The position numbers were made by a program, and so were the translations under genes. Of a DNA stretch of 64,000 bases, positions 7,381-17,517 are shown piece by piece. The stretch spans positions 1,550,001-1,614,000 of the forward strand of contig NZ_FMTL01000001.1 in the NCBI RefSeq assembly GCF_900099645.1, given 5' to 3'. Source of the DNA: Pseudomonas peli (GTDB taxonomy: Bacteria > Pseudomonadota > Gammaproteobacteria > Pseudomonadales > Pseudomonadaceae). The notes under the pieces are model-generated. The model saw only the letters and a program-made list of their open reading frames with translations, was not told the origin of the DNA and searched no databases. The stretch's first letter is position 1. Each line of letters starts with the position of its first letter.

Positions 7381-9669
7381 ATGAATATCCCGCAAAGCCC
7401 TTGGCGCTTGACGCTCACCTATGCCTTGGCCGCTGGCCTTTGGGTGTTTTTCAGTGACCGTTTGCTGGCCACTCTAGGCCTGCCGTTGGCGCAACTGGAA
7501 CGCGCACAACTGCTCAAGGGGCTGGGCTTTGTGTTGCTGACGGCTGGTTTGCTGTACGCCGTTCTGCGCACCCATCGTCAACAAAACAACCTGGTCAACC
7601 TGGCGCTGAGCAGCAGTAAGCAGCGCTTGCATCAGGCATTGGAGGCGGCCAAGAACGGTATGTGGGACTGGGACCTGCAAACCCAGAGGCTGTATTTCTC
7701 CCCCGGTTACTCGGCCCTCCTGGGCGTGGGCCCTGAAGCACTGGGCGATGACCCCGACCTCTGGCGGCAGCGACTGCACCCCGATGACCGCGTGCTCTTC
7801 GACCGTAACCTGGAGCAGCGCCTGGCCGCCCGCAACCCTGCGCCCTATGAAGTCAACTATCGCCTGCTGCACCAGGACGGCAGCTACCGCTGGATTCAGT
7901 CACGCGGACGCCTGTTGCTCGACGAGCATGGTCAGCCCGAACGCCTGATCGGTACCGCCAGCGACATTACCCAGCGCCGCTACGACGAAGACAGCCTGCG
8001 CCAGGCCGCAGCGGTCTTCGATGCTACCCAAGAAGGCGTGCTGGTCACCGATGTGCAGCAAAACATCGTGCACTGCAACCCGGCTTTTACCCGTATCACC
8101 GGTTACAGCCAGGATGAAATCCTCGGCCAGTCACCGGCCATTCTGAAATCCGGGCGGCATGACCAGGCCTTTTACGACAGCCTATGGCATGCCCTGCAAA
8201 ACCGCGGGGCGTGGAGCGGCGAAATTTGGAATCGGCGCAAAAGCGGCGAAATCTACCCGCAGTGGCAATGCATCCGCGTGATTCACGACGAGCAGGGCGA
8301 GATCAGCCATTACGTCGCAGTGTTCTCCGATATCAGCGCGTTGAAACGCTCACAACGCGAATTGGATTACCTGGCGCATCACGACCCATTGAGCAACCTG
8401 CCCAACCGCCTGCTGTTCACCGAGCGTGTCGAGCGCGCCCTGGAGCGCGCCACGCATGATGAGCAGCGTGGCGCGGTACTGCTGATTGACCTCGACCATT
8501 TCAAGCACATCAACGAAAGCCTCGGCCACACCATCGGTGACATGCTACTCAAGGAGGTGGGCGAGCGCCTCGGCCAGCAGCTCGGCAAGCGCATGACGCT
8601 CGCCCGCCTGGGTGGCGACGAGTTCGGCCTACTCGATGAGAGCTGCAGCAGCGCAGAGCAGGCCGCCGTGGTCGCCCAGCGCTTGCAGGCGTGCCTGACT
8701 CGGGCCTTCCGAATCAATCAACAGGAACTGTTCGTCACCGCCAGCATCGGCATCAGCCTCTACCCCGCAGAGGCCACTGATGTCGGCCAGGTGTTGCGCA
8801 ATGCCGACTCAGCGCTGTTCAAAGCCAAAAGTAACGGCCGCGAAAGCTACGCCTTTTACAGCCAGGAGCTGACTGAACACGCCCGCCAGCGCGTCGAACT
8901 GGCCAGCGCCCTGCGTCATGCCCTGGATCATCAGGAGCTGCGCGTCTACTACCAACCGCTGGTCTGCCTGCACAGCCAGGAAATGATCGGCGTTGAAGCC
9001 CTGGTGCGCTGGCAGCACCCACAACGCGGGCTGGTGCCGCCCGGCGAATTTATCCCGATTGCCGAAGAAACCGGGCTGATCGGCGCCATCGACGCCTGGG
9101 TACTGGAGCAGAGTTGTCGGCAGATGGTCGCCTGGCAGATCGCGGGGTATTCACTGCGCTTTGTTTCCGTGAATGCCTCCAGTCGCCTGTTCAGCCGGGG
9201 TGGTCTGGACCGACGAGTGGCAGAGGTGCTGCGTGATACCGGCCTGGCCCCGGCATACCTGGAGCTGGAAGTTACCGAAAGCGCGGTGATGGAGGACCCC
9301 GACGCCGCGCTGGCCTTGCTTGAGCGCCTGCGCGCACTCGGTGTCCGCCTGGCGATTGATGACTTCGGCACGGGCTACAGCTCGCTGGCACGCCTTAAGC
9401 GCCTGCCCGTGCACAAACTTAAACTGGATCAGAGCTTTGTCAGTGGCTTACCGCATGATCAGGACGACGTGGCCATCACGCGAGCCGTCATCGCGCTAGG
9501 TCATAGCCTGGGGCTCAAGGTACTGGCCGAAGGGATTGAGCAGCTCGAACAGGTCGAATTGCTCCAACAACTCGGCTGCGACCATGCCCAGGGCTACTAT
9601 TTCGGTCGCCCGCAACCGGCAGAACACTTGACCGCACACCTGGCGCGTAGCGCCACAACCACGAGCTAA
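7381..9669 (+). CDS. Membrane PAS-PAS-GGDEF-EAL c-di-GMP protein
   Basis: A 762-residue inner-membrane protein. Two hydrophobic helices (about residues 8-26 and 45-63) precede two PAS domains (about 80-200 and 205-320), a GGDEF domain (about 325-485) and an EAL phosphodiesterase domain (about 500-750). The GGDEF motif is intact at 411-415 but has no RxxD inhibitory site. EAL is at 539-541, with the DDFGTGYSSL and KLDQSF motifs also present, so phosphodiesterase activity is likely; which activity dominates cannot be read. The ATG at 7381 opens just before the first helix. It is the first gene of a plus-strand signalling cluster, 10 bases before the HDOD response regulator. Confidence 0.92.
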   Translation: MNIPQSPWRLTLTYALAAGLWVFFSDRLLATLGLPLAQLERAQLLKGLGFVLLTAGLLYAVLRTHRQQNNLVNLALSSSKQRLHQALEAAKNGMWDWDLQTQRLYFSPGYSALLGVGPEALGDDPDLWRQRLHPDDRVLFDRNLEQRLAARNPAPYEVNYRLLHQDGSYRWIQSRGRLLLDEHGQPERLIGTASDITQRRYDEDSLRQAAAVFDATQEGVLVTDVQQNIVHCNPAFTRITGYSQDEILGQSPAILKSGRHDQAFYDSLWHALQNRGAWSGEIWNRRKSGEIYPQWQCIRVIHDEQGEISHYVAVFSDISALKRSQRELDYLAHHDPLSNLPNRLLFTERVERALERATHDEQRGAVLLIDLDHFKHINESLGHTIGDMLLKEVGERLGQQLGKRMTLARLGGDEFGLLDESCSSAEQAAVVAQRLQACLTRAFRINQQELFVTASIGISLYPAEATDVGQVLRNADSALFKAKSNGRESYAFYSQELTEHARQRVELASALRHALDHQELRVYYQPLVCLHSQEMIGVEALVRWQHPQRGLVPPGEFIPIAEETGLIGAIDAWVLEQSCRQMVAWQIAGYSLRFVSVNASSRLFSRGGLDRRVAEVLRDTGLAPAYLELEVTESAVMEDPDAALALLERLRALGVRLAIDDFGTGYSSLARLKRLPVHKLKLDQSFVSGLPHDQDDVAITRAVIALGHSLGLKVLAEGIEQLEQVELLQQLGCDHAQGYYFGRPQPAEHLTAHLARSATTTS

Positions 9670-9679
9670 GGCAGCACGC

Positions 9680-10810
9680 ATGCGCGTCATGATTCTGGAA
9701 GATGACAGCTGGATCGCCGATCTGCTCAAGCAGATCGTCCTCAGCCTGCGCCCTACCAGCCACGTGGTATGCCTCGACAGCGTCAGCGCGGCCCTGCGCG
9801 AATGGCAGCAGCGCCCCGCTGAGCTGGTCATTTGTGATTGGAATCTGCCGGACGGCCCCGGCACCCGCTTGCTTGAGCAGGTGCGCCGCGACAACAGCAG
9901 CACGCCGCTGGTAGTGATCACCGGCCGTTCCGACCGCGCCAGCGTACTGGCCGTGCGTGCCTTGAAAATCAGCGCATTTATCAGCAAGCCCTTTCAGGCC
10001 GCGCATGTCGCCGCCAGCCTGGCCGTCTTGCTGCCCTCGACAGGTGATGAGTTACACCGCCCGAAAACCGCACACCAGGACCTGCTCAGCCATCTGGCCA
10101 ACGTGCCCAGTCATGAGCTGCAGTTACCGCTCAAATCACATGTTCGCGATCATCTGCTGCAACGCTTCAAGGGTGAGTCTGTCGACTTACGCCAGTTGGC
10201 CAGCGAATGGCAGCACGACCCCGCACTCACCGCACGCCTGCTCGCCGTGGCCAATAGCAGCGCCTACAACCTGGCGGGTAAGCCCTGTATCAGCCTGCTC
10301 GACGCGTTGCAGAAACTGGGCGCAGACAACAGCCTGAACCTGGCACTGGGCCTGGCATTACGCCAATGCAGCGTGCTGGATAACGCCCTGCTGCGCCTGT
10401 TTGCCCAGGCCCACCTGGACAGCACCGAGTTACTGATTGAGCGCAGCACTCAGCTCGCCCGCCAATGCACCCTGGACCCAGCGCCGTTCCACACCGCGGC
10501 CCTGCTGCACCGCATGGGCGAGTTGTGTGTGCTGTACCTGGCGCAGGTCTGGCAGGACAGCGGGCAGTGTTTCAGTGAAGGCCATGTGTTGCAGGCCCTG
10601 GACCAATTCAGCGGCCCGTTTGCCATCAGTATCAAGGCACAATGGCACGTGCCATTGCAGCTGCGCGAGCTGATCGGCGCGTGCTACAACCTGCCTGCCC
10701 ACAACCTCAAACGCGAGAACATCCTCATGCGCCTGGCCGCCTGTGAACTCAACAGTGCACCTGATGACCCCGAGTTGGCCCGCCTACGCCGGCTGGCGGG
10801 GCTGATCTGA
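9680..10810 (+). CDS. Response regulator with HDOD output domain
   Basis: A 376-residue two-domain protein. The N-terminal receiver (1-120) keeps the acidic pair Glu7/Asp8-Asp9, phosphoacceptor Asp53 (ICDWNLPDGPG) and Lys103 (ISKPF). Residues about 145-340 form an HDOD domain, a metal-free relative of HD hydrolases, with the typical HDPALTARLLAVANSSAYN segment. HDOD proteins act in signal transduction, often beside c-di-GMP enzymes, without a known catalytic activity. The gene follows the GGDEF-EAL gene by 10 bases and precedes a large sensor kinase by 40, so the kinase is the probable phosphodonor. The output target is unknown. Confidence 0.9.
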   Translation: MRVMILEDDSWIADLLKQIVLSLRPTSHVVCLDSVSAALREWQQRPAELVICDWNLPDGPGTRLLEQVRRDNSSTPLVVITGRSDRASVLAVRALKISAFISKPFQAAHVAASLAVLLPSTGDELHRPKTAHQDLLSHLANVPSHELQLPLKSHVRDHLLQRFKGESVDLRQLASEWQHDPALTARLLAVANSSAYNLAGKPCISLLDALQKLGADNSLNLALGLALRQCSVLDNALLRLFAQAHLDSTELLIERSTQLARQCTLDPAPFHTAALLHRMGELCVLYLAQVWQDSGQCFSEGHVLQALDQFSGPFAISIKAQWHVPLQLRELIGACYNLPAHNLKRENILMRLAACELNSAPDDPELARLRRLAGLI

Positions 10811-10850
10811 ATGGCACTCTGCCTGGCTAGAAGCATGACGGAGCTGAAGG

Positions 10851-13800
10851 ATGTTTAAACCCTTCAAACTCAACGCCATCCACGGGATTGTCGGCTTGGG
10901 TAGCCTGGGCCTGGCGCTGCTTTTCAGCGTGCTCGGCGGTATTGCGCTGAACGAGCGGGAAACCCTATGGACCCTGCAAATCGCCAAACAGCATGAGCTG
11001 CAACGCCTCACCCTGTACAACAGCCAGCATGAGCTGGAGCAACAGGCGCAACTACTCGCTGAAACCTTAGCGGCCGACGCCTGGCTGGTTGACCTGGTGC
11101 GCCAGGCCCAGGCGCTAGCAGGCGGTGCGCCCGCAGACAGACAACACCTCAACGCTATCCGCGACCAGCTCTACACCCGCCTTGCGCCGCGTTGGCGCAA
11201 CCTACAAGGCATTCGCCCGTTTAACCTCTCGATCCACCTGGCTCCTTCGGCCGAAGTGCTGCTGCGTGTCCATGAACCGCAGTCGTTTGCCGACTTCCCC
11301 ACCGCGCAGCGCCCCATGTTGCTCGACAGCCTGAGCGAAGGTAACGCCAAGGCAGGCCTTACGGTGGATGGCGATGCCCTGAGCATGCGCGCCATTGTGC
11401 CATTGACGGTGGACACCCCTGACGGTCGCATGAATGTCGGCGCGCTGGAGGTCAGCCTGGATGTATTGAATAACTTGCCACAGCTGGACCGTGAGCTGGA
11501 TGCCGGCGTAGCCCTGTTGGTCAAACGCCAGATTCAAACGTCCGCCAGCCGCGATGACGCGCGCAACGCTCCGGCAACACCGCACGCTTACTGGCACCTG
11601 GCGGGCTTCTCACAGGTGCAGATACAACACTGGCAAGCAGAGCATCGCCTGCCCGCCCCAGACGCAGGCAACACCTTCATATTGCTGGAGGATCGCGGCC
11701 GCACCTACCTGCTCAACCAGGTGCTCTTGAATGACTACCAGGGCGAGCCGGCCAACCCCGAAAGCACCGTTACCGTCCTGAGCTGGCGTGACATCACCAC
11801 GCTGTACAGCCTGCACCTGCGCGACAACCACTGGCTGGTGGCCAAGTGGTTACTGGCCTGGCTGGCCGCCGAAATGCTGTTGCTGTTGCTGCTCCGGGCC
11901 ACCCGTCACAGCAGCCAACGGTTTATTCAGCGCCACAACGCCGAACTAGAGGCCAAGCACCAACAAAGCGAAGAGGCGCGCCAGCTACTGGCGTTGATCA
12001 CCGAAACGCAGGCGGCCTATATCAATGCCGACAATCAGCGAGAGTCCTTCGAAACGCTGCTCGGCCGTATTCTGCAAGTCAGTGCCAGTCAGTTCGGCTT
12101 TATCGGCGAAATCCGTCGTGACGAAGCCGGTGCGCCCTACCTGCGTACATTCGCCATTAGCAATATCGCCTGGGATGCCCAGAGCAGCGCGTTCTTCGCC
12201 ACCCATGCGCCGCAAGGCCTGGAGTTTCGCAACCTCAACAGCCTGTTTGGCCAGGTGATCCGCAGTGGTCATGCACTGATCAGCAACGACCCGGCCAATC
12301 ACCCGAACCGTGTCGGATTGCCCCCCGGTCACCCGCCGCTATTGGCATTTGCCGGCTTGCCCATTCATGCCAATGGCGAGCTGCGCGGCATGCTCGGTTT
12401 GGCGAACCGCGAAGGTGGCTACGACGAAGAGTTCGCCACGCAACTGCAACCGCTGCTGACCACCCTCGGCCAGTTGCTCGAAGCCCTGCGCCGCGACCAT
12501 CAACGCATGCAGACCCAGCAACATATGCAGCGTCAGCAAGCAGCCTTGCGCGCGCTCAATGAAATTGCTGCACTGCCTAAGCTGAGCAGCCACGAACAAC
12601 TGCGCCAGGCCCTGCAACTGGGTGCACAATTCTATGACATGCCAATCGGCATCATCAGCCAGATCGAGGCGGACACCTACCAGGTCAGGGTTCAAGTGTC
12701 GCCGCCCGACACCCTGCAGGACGGTCAATGCTTCGTCCTCGGTGACACCTATTGCAGCATTACCCTGCGCAGCAATGATGTAGTCGCCATTGCAGCCATG
12801 GGCCAGAGTGAACATGCCGCCCACCCCTGTTACCCGCTGTTTGCCTTGGAAAGCTATATCGGCACCAGCATCTGGGTCACCGGTCAGCGCTTCGGCACTC
12901 TGTGCTTCGCGTCCAGCAAGGCGCGCGCGACGCCCTTTGATGAGGCCGATGAAGAGTTTATGCGCCTGTTTGCCCGCTGGGTCGGCGCCACCTTGGAGCG
13001 CATGCGCCATGAAGAACAGACCCGCGAAGCGCGCAGCTTTCTGCAGGCAGTGCTCGACTCTGCGACTGGGGTCAGCATCATCACCACCCATACCGACGGC
13101 CTGATTACCCTGTTCAACTCCGGTGCCGAACGCCTGCTGGGTTATCGCAGCGCCGAAGTCATTGGCCGCCACACCCCAGCCTTGTTCCACCTGACCGAGG
13201 AAATTCAGGCGCGCGGCCAGCAGTTGACTCGCCAGCTGGGCACTGACGTCAGCGGCTTTGCAGTATTCACCCGCGTCCCCGACCAAGGCGAGCCGGAAAC
13301 CCGTCAGTGGACCTACCGCCGTAAAAACGGCGAGCTGCGCATCGTCAACCTCACCGTCAGCACCATGCGTGATACACAGGGCGTGATCACCGGTTACCTG
13401 GGCATCGCAAGCGACATCAATGACCAGCACATGACCACCCGCGCCCTGCAAAAGAGTGAAAGTCGTTTTCGCGGTCTGGTCAGCAATTTACCGGGCGCGG
13501 TGTACCGCTGCCGCAATGACGAAAACTGGTCAATGAGCTACCTGAGCGAAGAGATTTATGCGCTCAGCGGCTACCCTGCCCACGACTTTATCAACAACCG
13601 CGTGCGCAGCTTCTCCAGCGTGGTGCACCCGGATGACCTGCCGATCACCTACCGCGCTGTGGCTGCGATTGAGCGTAAGGAGTCCTTCGAACTGACCTAC
13701 CGCCTGTTACATGCCGACGGCCGCAGCGTCTGGGTACGGGAAAAGGGCCGCGGCGAATACGACAGCCACGGCGAGTTGCAATGGATTTCCGGCTTCATCT

Positions 13801-15314
13801 GGGACATCAGTGACCGCAAGGCCGTGGAAGACCAGCTGCGCCTCAGTCAACAGCGTTTCAGCAGCGCCTTCAGCACCGCGCCCCAGGGCATGGCGCTGGT
13901 CTCGCTGCAGGGGCAATGGCTGGAAGTCAACGAAGTGCTCTGCGAGATGCTTGGCTACAGCCGCGAAGAGCTGCTGCGCAGCAACTTTCAGCAGATCACC
14001 CACCCTGACGACCTGGATGCCGATCTGCAGCATATCGAAGAGCTGCTGGCCGGCGAGATCAATACCTATCAGATGGAGAAGCGCTACCTGGATAGCCAGA
14101 GGCGGATCATCTGGGTACTGATGAGCGTGTCACTGGTACGCGACAGCAACGATGCGCCGGTGCACTTCGTGGTGCAGATCCAGGACTTCAACGAACGTAT
14201 CGCCGCCGAAATGGCCATCCGTGAGCGCGAGGATTACCTGCGCACCCTGCTCGACAACGTGCTCGACGCAATCGTTACCATCGACCAGCAGGGCTATATC
14301 GAAACCTTCAACCACGCCGCCGAGCGCATCTTCGGCTACAGCCACCTGGAGGTTTCCGGGCACCGGGCCACCCTGCTGCTGCCTGAGCCGCAACGCTCAA
14401 TGCGTGCCCGCTACCTCAACCATTTCCTGAAAACCGGCATCCAGCAGATTCTGGGCAAGGAAATCGAGCTGACCGCCCTGCGCAAGAATGGCGAGAGCTT
14501 CGCCATTGAGTTGGCCATTTCGCAGATCAGCCACCAGGGTGAGCGGCGCTTTATTGCGGTCATCCGCGATATTGAAGAGCGTAAACGCATTGAGCGGATG
14601 AAAAACGAATTCGTCTCCACCGTCAGCCATGAACTGCGCACGCCACTGACCGCGATTGCCGGCTCCCTGGGCCTGGTCAATGGCGGCGCGCTGGGAGACG
14701 TGCCGGCGGGCATGCAACAGATGCTGCAGATCGCTCAGGACAACAGCCAACGCCTCAACTTGCTGATCAATGACCTGCTCGACATGGAAAAACTGGTGGC
14801 CGGCAAGATGCTCTTCGAGCTACAGGACGAAGCACTGCAACCGCTGCTGGAACAGGCCATTGAAGAAAACCAGCCTTACGCCAGCCACTATCAGGTGCAC
14901 TTGCAGCTACACGACCTGCCTATCAAGACCCGCGTGCGTGTCGACAAACTGCGCCTGGCTCAGGTGCTGGCAAACCTGCTGTCCAATGCCGCGAAGTTCT
15001 CACCGCAGGGCCAGACCGTTGATGTGCGCGTGCACGAACAGGGCACGCGCGTTCGCGTCAGCGTGACCGACCACGGGCCCGGTGTTCCAGAGAATTTCCA
15101 GGCGCGCATCTTCAGCAAATTCTCCCAGGCGGATGCCACCGATACCCGGCAGAAAGGCGGCACAGGCCTGGGCCTGGCAATCAGCAAGGAAATCATCGAG
15201 CGGATGAACGGTCACATCGGTTTCGACTCAAGCCCCGGTCATGGCGCGACTTTCTGGTTTGAACTGACTACCCTGGCCCAAGAAGCCAGCCCTGAGGAAA
15301 CCCGGCATGTCTGA
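10851..15314 (+). CDS. Large membrane sensor histidine kinase with GAF and PAS domains
   Basis: A 1487-residue histidine kinase. Helices at about 13-33 and 331-349 bracket a roughly 300-residue periplasmic sensor region. Two GAF-like domains (about 385-545 and 575-720) and four PAS-like domains (about 725-855, 870-990, 1000-1120, 1125-1240) follow. The kinase core has the H-box STVSHELRTPL with His1260, N-box Asn1375/Asn1379, the G1 Asp1407 and G2 GGTGLGL (1436-1442). There is no C-terminal receiver. Instead a separate receiver gene overlaps its end by eight bases and an Hpt-REC-REC-GGDEF gene follows, so the phosphorelay is divided over separate proteins. Ligands of the sensor domains are not evident. 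Domain edges are my estimates. Confidence 0.93.
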   Translation: MFKPFKLNAIHGIVGLGSLGLALLFSVLGGIALNERETLWTLQIAKQHELQRLTLYNSQHELEQQAQLLAETLAADAWLVDLVRQAQALAGGAPADRQHLNAIRDQLYTRLAPRWRNLQGIRPFNLSIHLAPSAEVLLRVHEPQSFADFPTAQRPMLLDSLSEGNAKAGLTVDGDALSMRAIVPLTVDTPDGRMNVGALEVSLDVLNNLPQLDRELDAGVALLVKRQIQTSASRDDARNAPATPHAYWHLAGFSQVQIQHWQAEHRLPAPDAGNTFILLEDRGRTYLLNQVLLNDYQGEPANPESTVTVLSWRDITTLYSLHLRDNHWLVAKWLLAWLAAEMLLLLLLRATRHSSQRFIQRHNAELEAKHQQSEEARQLLALITETQAAYINADNQRESFETLLGRILQVSASQFGFIGEIRRDEAGAPYLRTFAISNIAWDAQSSAFFATHAPQGLEFRNLNSLFGQVIRSGHALISNDPANHPNRVGLPPGHPPLLAFAGLPIHANGELRGMLGLANREGGYDEEFATQLQPLLTTLGQLLEALRRDHQRMQTQQHMQRQQAALRALNEIAALPKLSSHEQLRQALQLGAQFYDMPIGIISQIEADTYQVRVQVSPPDTLQDGQCFVLGDTYCSITLRSNDVVAIAAMGQSEHAAHPCYPLFALESYIGTSIWVTGQRFGTLCFASSKARATPFDEADEEFMRLFARWVGATLERMRHEEQTREARSFLQAVLDSATGVSIITTHTDGLITLFNSGAERLLGYRSAEVIGRHTPALFHLTEEIQARGQQLTRQLGTDVSGFAVFTRVPDQGEPETRQWTYRRKNGELRIVNLTVSTMRDTQGVITGYLGIASDINDQHMTTRALQKSESRFRGLVSNLPGAVYRCRNDENWSMSYLSEEIYALSGYPAHDFINNRVRSFSSVVHPDDLPITYRAVAAIERKESFELTYRLLHADGRSVWVREKGRGEYDSHGELQWISGFIWDISDRKAVEDQLRLSQQRFSSAFSTAPQGMALVSLQGQWLEVNEVLCEMLGYSREELLRSNFQQITHPDDLDADLQHIEELLAGEINTYQMEKRYLDSQRRIIWVLMSVSLVRDSNDAPVHFVVQIQDFNERIAAEMAIREREDYLRTLLDNVLDAIVTIDQQGYIETFNHAAERIFGYSHLEVSGHRATLLLPEPQRSMRARYLNHFLKTGIQQILGKEIELTALRKNGESFAIELAISQISHQGERRFIAVIRDIEERKRIERMKNEFVSTVSHELRTPLTAIAGSLGLVNGGALGDVPAGMQQMLQIAQDNSQRLNLLINDLLDMEKLVAGKMLFELQDEALQPLLEQAIEENQPYASHYQVHLQLHDLPIKTRVRVDKLRLAQVLANLLSNAAKFSPQGQTVDVRVHEQGTRVRVSVTDHGPGVPENFQARIFSKFSQADATDTRQKGGTGLGLAISKEIIERMNGHIGFDSSPGHGATFWFELTTLAQEASPEETRHV

Positions 15315-15693
15315 GCTACAGCGTATTCTGCACGTGGAAGACGACCCCTCCATCCAAGCCGTGGCCAAGCTCGCGCTGGAAGCAGTGGGCGGTTTTCAGG
15401 TGCTCAGCTGCTCATCCGGCCAGGACGCCCTGGATCAACTGCAGGGCTTCGCACCGGACTTTATCCTGCTAGATGTGATGATGCCGGACATGGACGGCCC
15501 GCAAACCCTGGCACAGATCGCCCGGCTGATCGACATCAACCAGGTGCCAGTGGCCTTTATGACCGCCAAGGTGCAACCGGCGGAAATCGCCCATTACCGC
15601 AGCCTCGGCGCCCGCGATGTGATCATCAAACCCTTCGACCCGATGCAGCTGGCCGCGCAGGTGCGCCAGATCTGGAGCCTGGCCCATGAGTAA
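15307..15693 (+). CDS. Single-domain (CheY-like) response regulator
   Basis: A stand-alone receiver of 128 residues with the acidic pocket (HVEDD), phosphoacceptor in LLDVMMPDMDGP and the conserved Lys in IIKPFDP. It has no output domain. Its ATG overlaps the end of the kinase gene by eight bases and its own end overlaps the next gene by eight, indicating tight co-expression. It most likely acts as the receiver missing from the kinase, passing phosphate to the Hpt domain of the following protein or binding a partner directly. Confidence 0.92.
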   Translation: MSELQRILHVEDDPSIQAVAKLALEAVGGFQVLSCSSGQDALDQLQGFAPDFILLDVMMPDMDGPQTLAQIARLIDINQVPVAFMTAKVQPAEIAHYRSLGARDVIIKPFDPMQLAAQVRQIWSLAHE

Positions 15694-17338
15694 AGGCAAA
15701 AGCACCGCTGATGAACTGCAGCAACACCTGCAGCAGTTAAGCAACGCCTTCGCCGTGCGCCTGCAGGTAGAACTGCCCGCCCTCGCACAGAACGCCGAAC
15801 GCCTGTTGCACGCCGCCGACCCGCAGGAGCAGCTGCAGCACCTGCAAAGCCTGCGCGACCAATTACACAAACTTGCCGGCGCCGCTGGCACCTTTGGTTT
15901 CAGCAGCCTGGGCCAGCGCGCCCGCGAGCTGGAACAGGAAGCCGATCAATGGCTGGAAACCCTGCAGCAGGAACAACAGAGCCTGCAAGACTTCAGCCAC
16001 AGCCTGCAGCAACTCGCACTTCAGCAGTTTCAAGCCGAACGCGGGCAGGAAGCCGCCACCCGCGTAGTCAAACCGCCACGGCCGAACAGCAGTGCGCGGC
16101 GCATTTATATCCTCGAAGATCAATTGGCGATTGGCGAAAACATGCGCCTGACACTGAACAACTTCGGCTATCACGCCGAACACTTCAGCCATATCGCCGA
16201 CCTCGACCACGCACTGCAACAACAACTGCCCGATGCGCTGATCGTCGACGTCAACCTGCCTGACGAAAGCCTCACCGGCCTGGAATATGCCGCCAGCCTG
16301 CAACAACGCCTGGATGAACCGCTGCCGCTGCTGGTGATCACCACCCAGGACGATTTCGCCACCTACCTTGAAGCCGTGCGCGTTGGCGCCATGGGTTTTT
16401 TCACCAAGCCCGTCGACATCCCACAACTGGAAAACCGCCTGGAGCGCTGTTTTGCCCAGCAACAGGGGGAACCGTACCGGGTGCTGATCATCGATGATGA
16501 CCGCGAACTGGCCAGCCGCTTCAGCCTGATTCTGCGCGGCGCCAATATGCTGGTGGAGATGCTTCACGAACCGGCTGATATCTTCGCCCGCATGCGCAGC
16601 TTCAACCCCGAAGTGGTGCTGCTGGACGTGAGCATGCCCGACTGCACCGGCCCGGAACTGGCGCAGATCATCCGCATGAACGACGACTGGCTGCGCGTGC
16701 CGATCGTCTACCTGTCGGCGGAAACCGATATCAACCGGCAGATGAACGCGCTGATCAAGGCCGGCGATGATTTCGTCACCAAGCCGATTTCTGATAATGC
16801 CCTGGTCGCTGCAGTGTTCTCCCGCGCCCAGCGCGCGCGCCTGCTGAGCAATGCGCTGTCGCGCGACAGCCTCACCGGGCTACTCAAACATGCCGACATC
16901 AAAGAGCAGGCGGCAGTCGAGCTGGAACGTGCGCAGCGCAGCGGCAAACCCGCCAGCGTGGCCATGCTCGATATCGACTTCTTCAAGAAGGTTAACGACA
17001 GTTACGGCCACGCCGCCGGCGACAACGTGATTCGTGCCCTGGCCAACTTGCTGCGCCAGCGCCTGCGGCGCATCGACAGCCTCGGGCGTTACGGCGGCGA
17101 AGAGTTCCTCGTGGTGCTGCCGGACTGCCCGCCCGATCAAGCCTTACGGATTCTTGATGAAATCCGCCAGCGGTTTGCCGACCTGCACTTTATTGCCGAC
17201 GGCCAGCAATTCTCGGTCACGCTGAGCGCCGGCATTGCCTCCACCGATGATGCCCCGGCAAGTGCCGACGACCTGCTGGATAAGGCCGACCGCGCGCTCT
17301 ACACCGCTAAACACGGCGGACGCAATCAAGTGCGATAG
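15686..17338 (+). CDS. Hpt-REC-REC-GGDEF diguanylate cyclase response regulator
   Basis: A 550-residue cytoplasmic protein. Residues about 10-115 form an Hpt-like helical domain with candidate phospho-His61 in [13 protein letters not shown]. Receiver 1 (about 138-255) has Asp188 and Lys241; receiver 2 (about 264-380) has Asp314 and Lys366. The GGDEF domain (about 385-550) has GGEEF at 470-474 and an RxxD inhibitory site (461-464), so it should make c-di-GMP under product control. An Hpt at the head of a double-receiver cyclase resembles relay proteins where phosphate moves from kinase through receiver and Hpt to the output receiver. It ends the signalling cluster; both adjacent gene pairs overlap by eight bases. 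Confidence 0.92.
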   Translation: MSKGKSTADELQQHLQQLSNAFAVRLQVELPALAQNAERLLHAADPQEQLQHLQSLRDQLHKLAGAAGTFGFSSLGQRARELEQEADQWLETLQQEQQSLQDFSHSLQQLALQQFQAERGQEAATRVVKPPRPNSSARRIYILEDQLAIGENMRLTLNNFGYHAEHFSHIADLDHALQQQLPDALIVDVNLPDESLTGLEYAASLQQRLDEPLPLLVITTQDDFATYLEAVRVGAMGFFTKPVDIPQLENRLERCFAQQQGEPYRVLIIDDDRELASRFSLILRGANMLVEMLHEPADIFARMRSFNPEVVLLDVSMPDCTGPELAQIIRMNDDWLRVPIVYLSAETDINRQMNALIKAGDDFVTKPISDNALVAAVFSRAQRARLLSNALSRDSLTGLLKHADIKEQAAVELERAQRSGKPASVAMLDIDFFKKVNDSYGHAAGDNVIRALANLLRQRLRRIDSLGRYGGEEFLVVLPDCPPDQALRILDEIRQRFADLHFIADGQQFSVTLSAGIASTDDAPASADDLLDKADRALYTAKHGGRNQVR

Positions 17339-17517
17339 CCGCCGTCGAACAGCCCTCTCGACCTGCCAACACCTCACACCCCTGGCCAACGCTCAGCAGG
17401 GATGTGCTGCGCCTGCTCGCCAGACAAGCTTTACAAATCATGTCGAAGCCTGAACTCTGCGGCATATTGTTGTACAAAGGTTATGCAAAACAAATAACCC
17501 TGTATCAGGAGATTTTT

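Noticed and set aside
12339..13451. 370-codon minus-strand frame inside the sensor kinase
   Set aside because: Opposite strand of the GAF/PAS-encoding region; no recognisable protein features.
17470..17498. Light- or cobalamin-responsive (LitR-type) promoter before the fasciclin gene
   Set aside because: The TTGTAC motif is suggestive but no second matching half-site is present and I cannot confirm the consensus.
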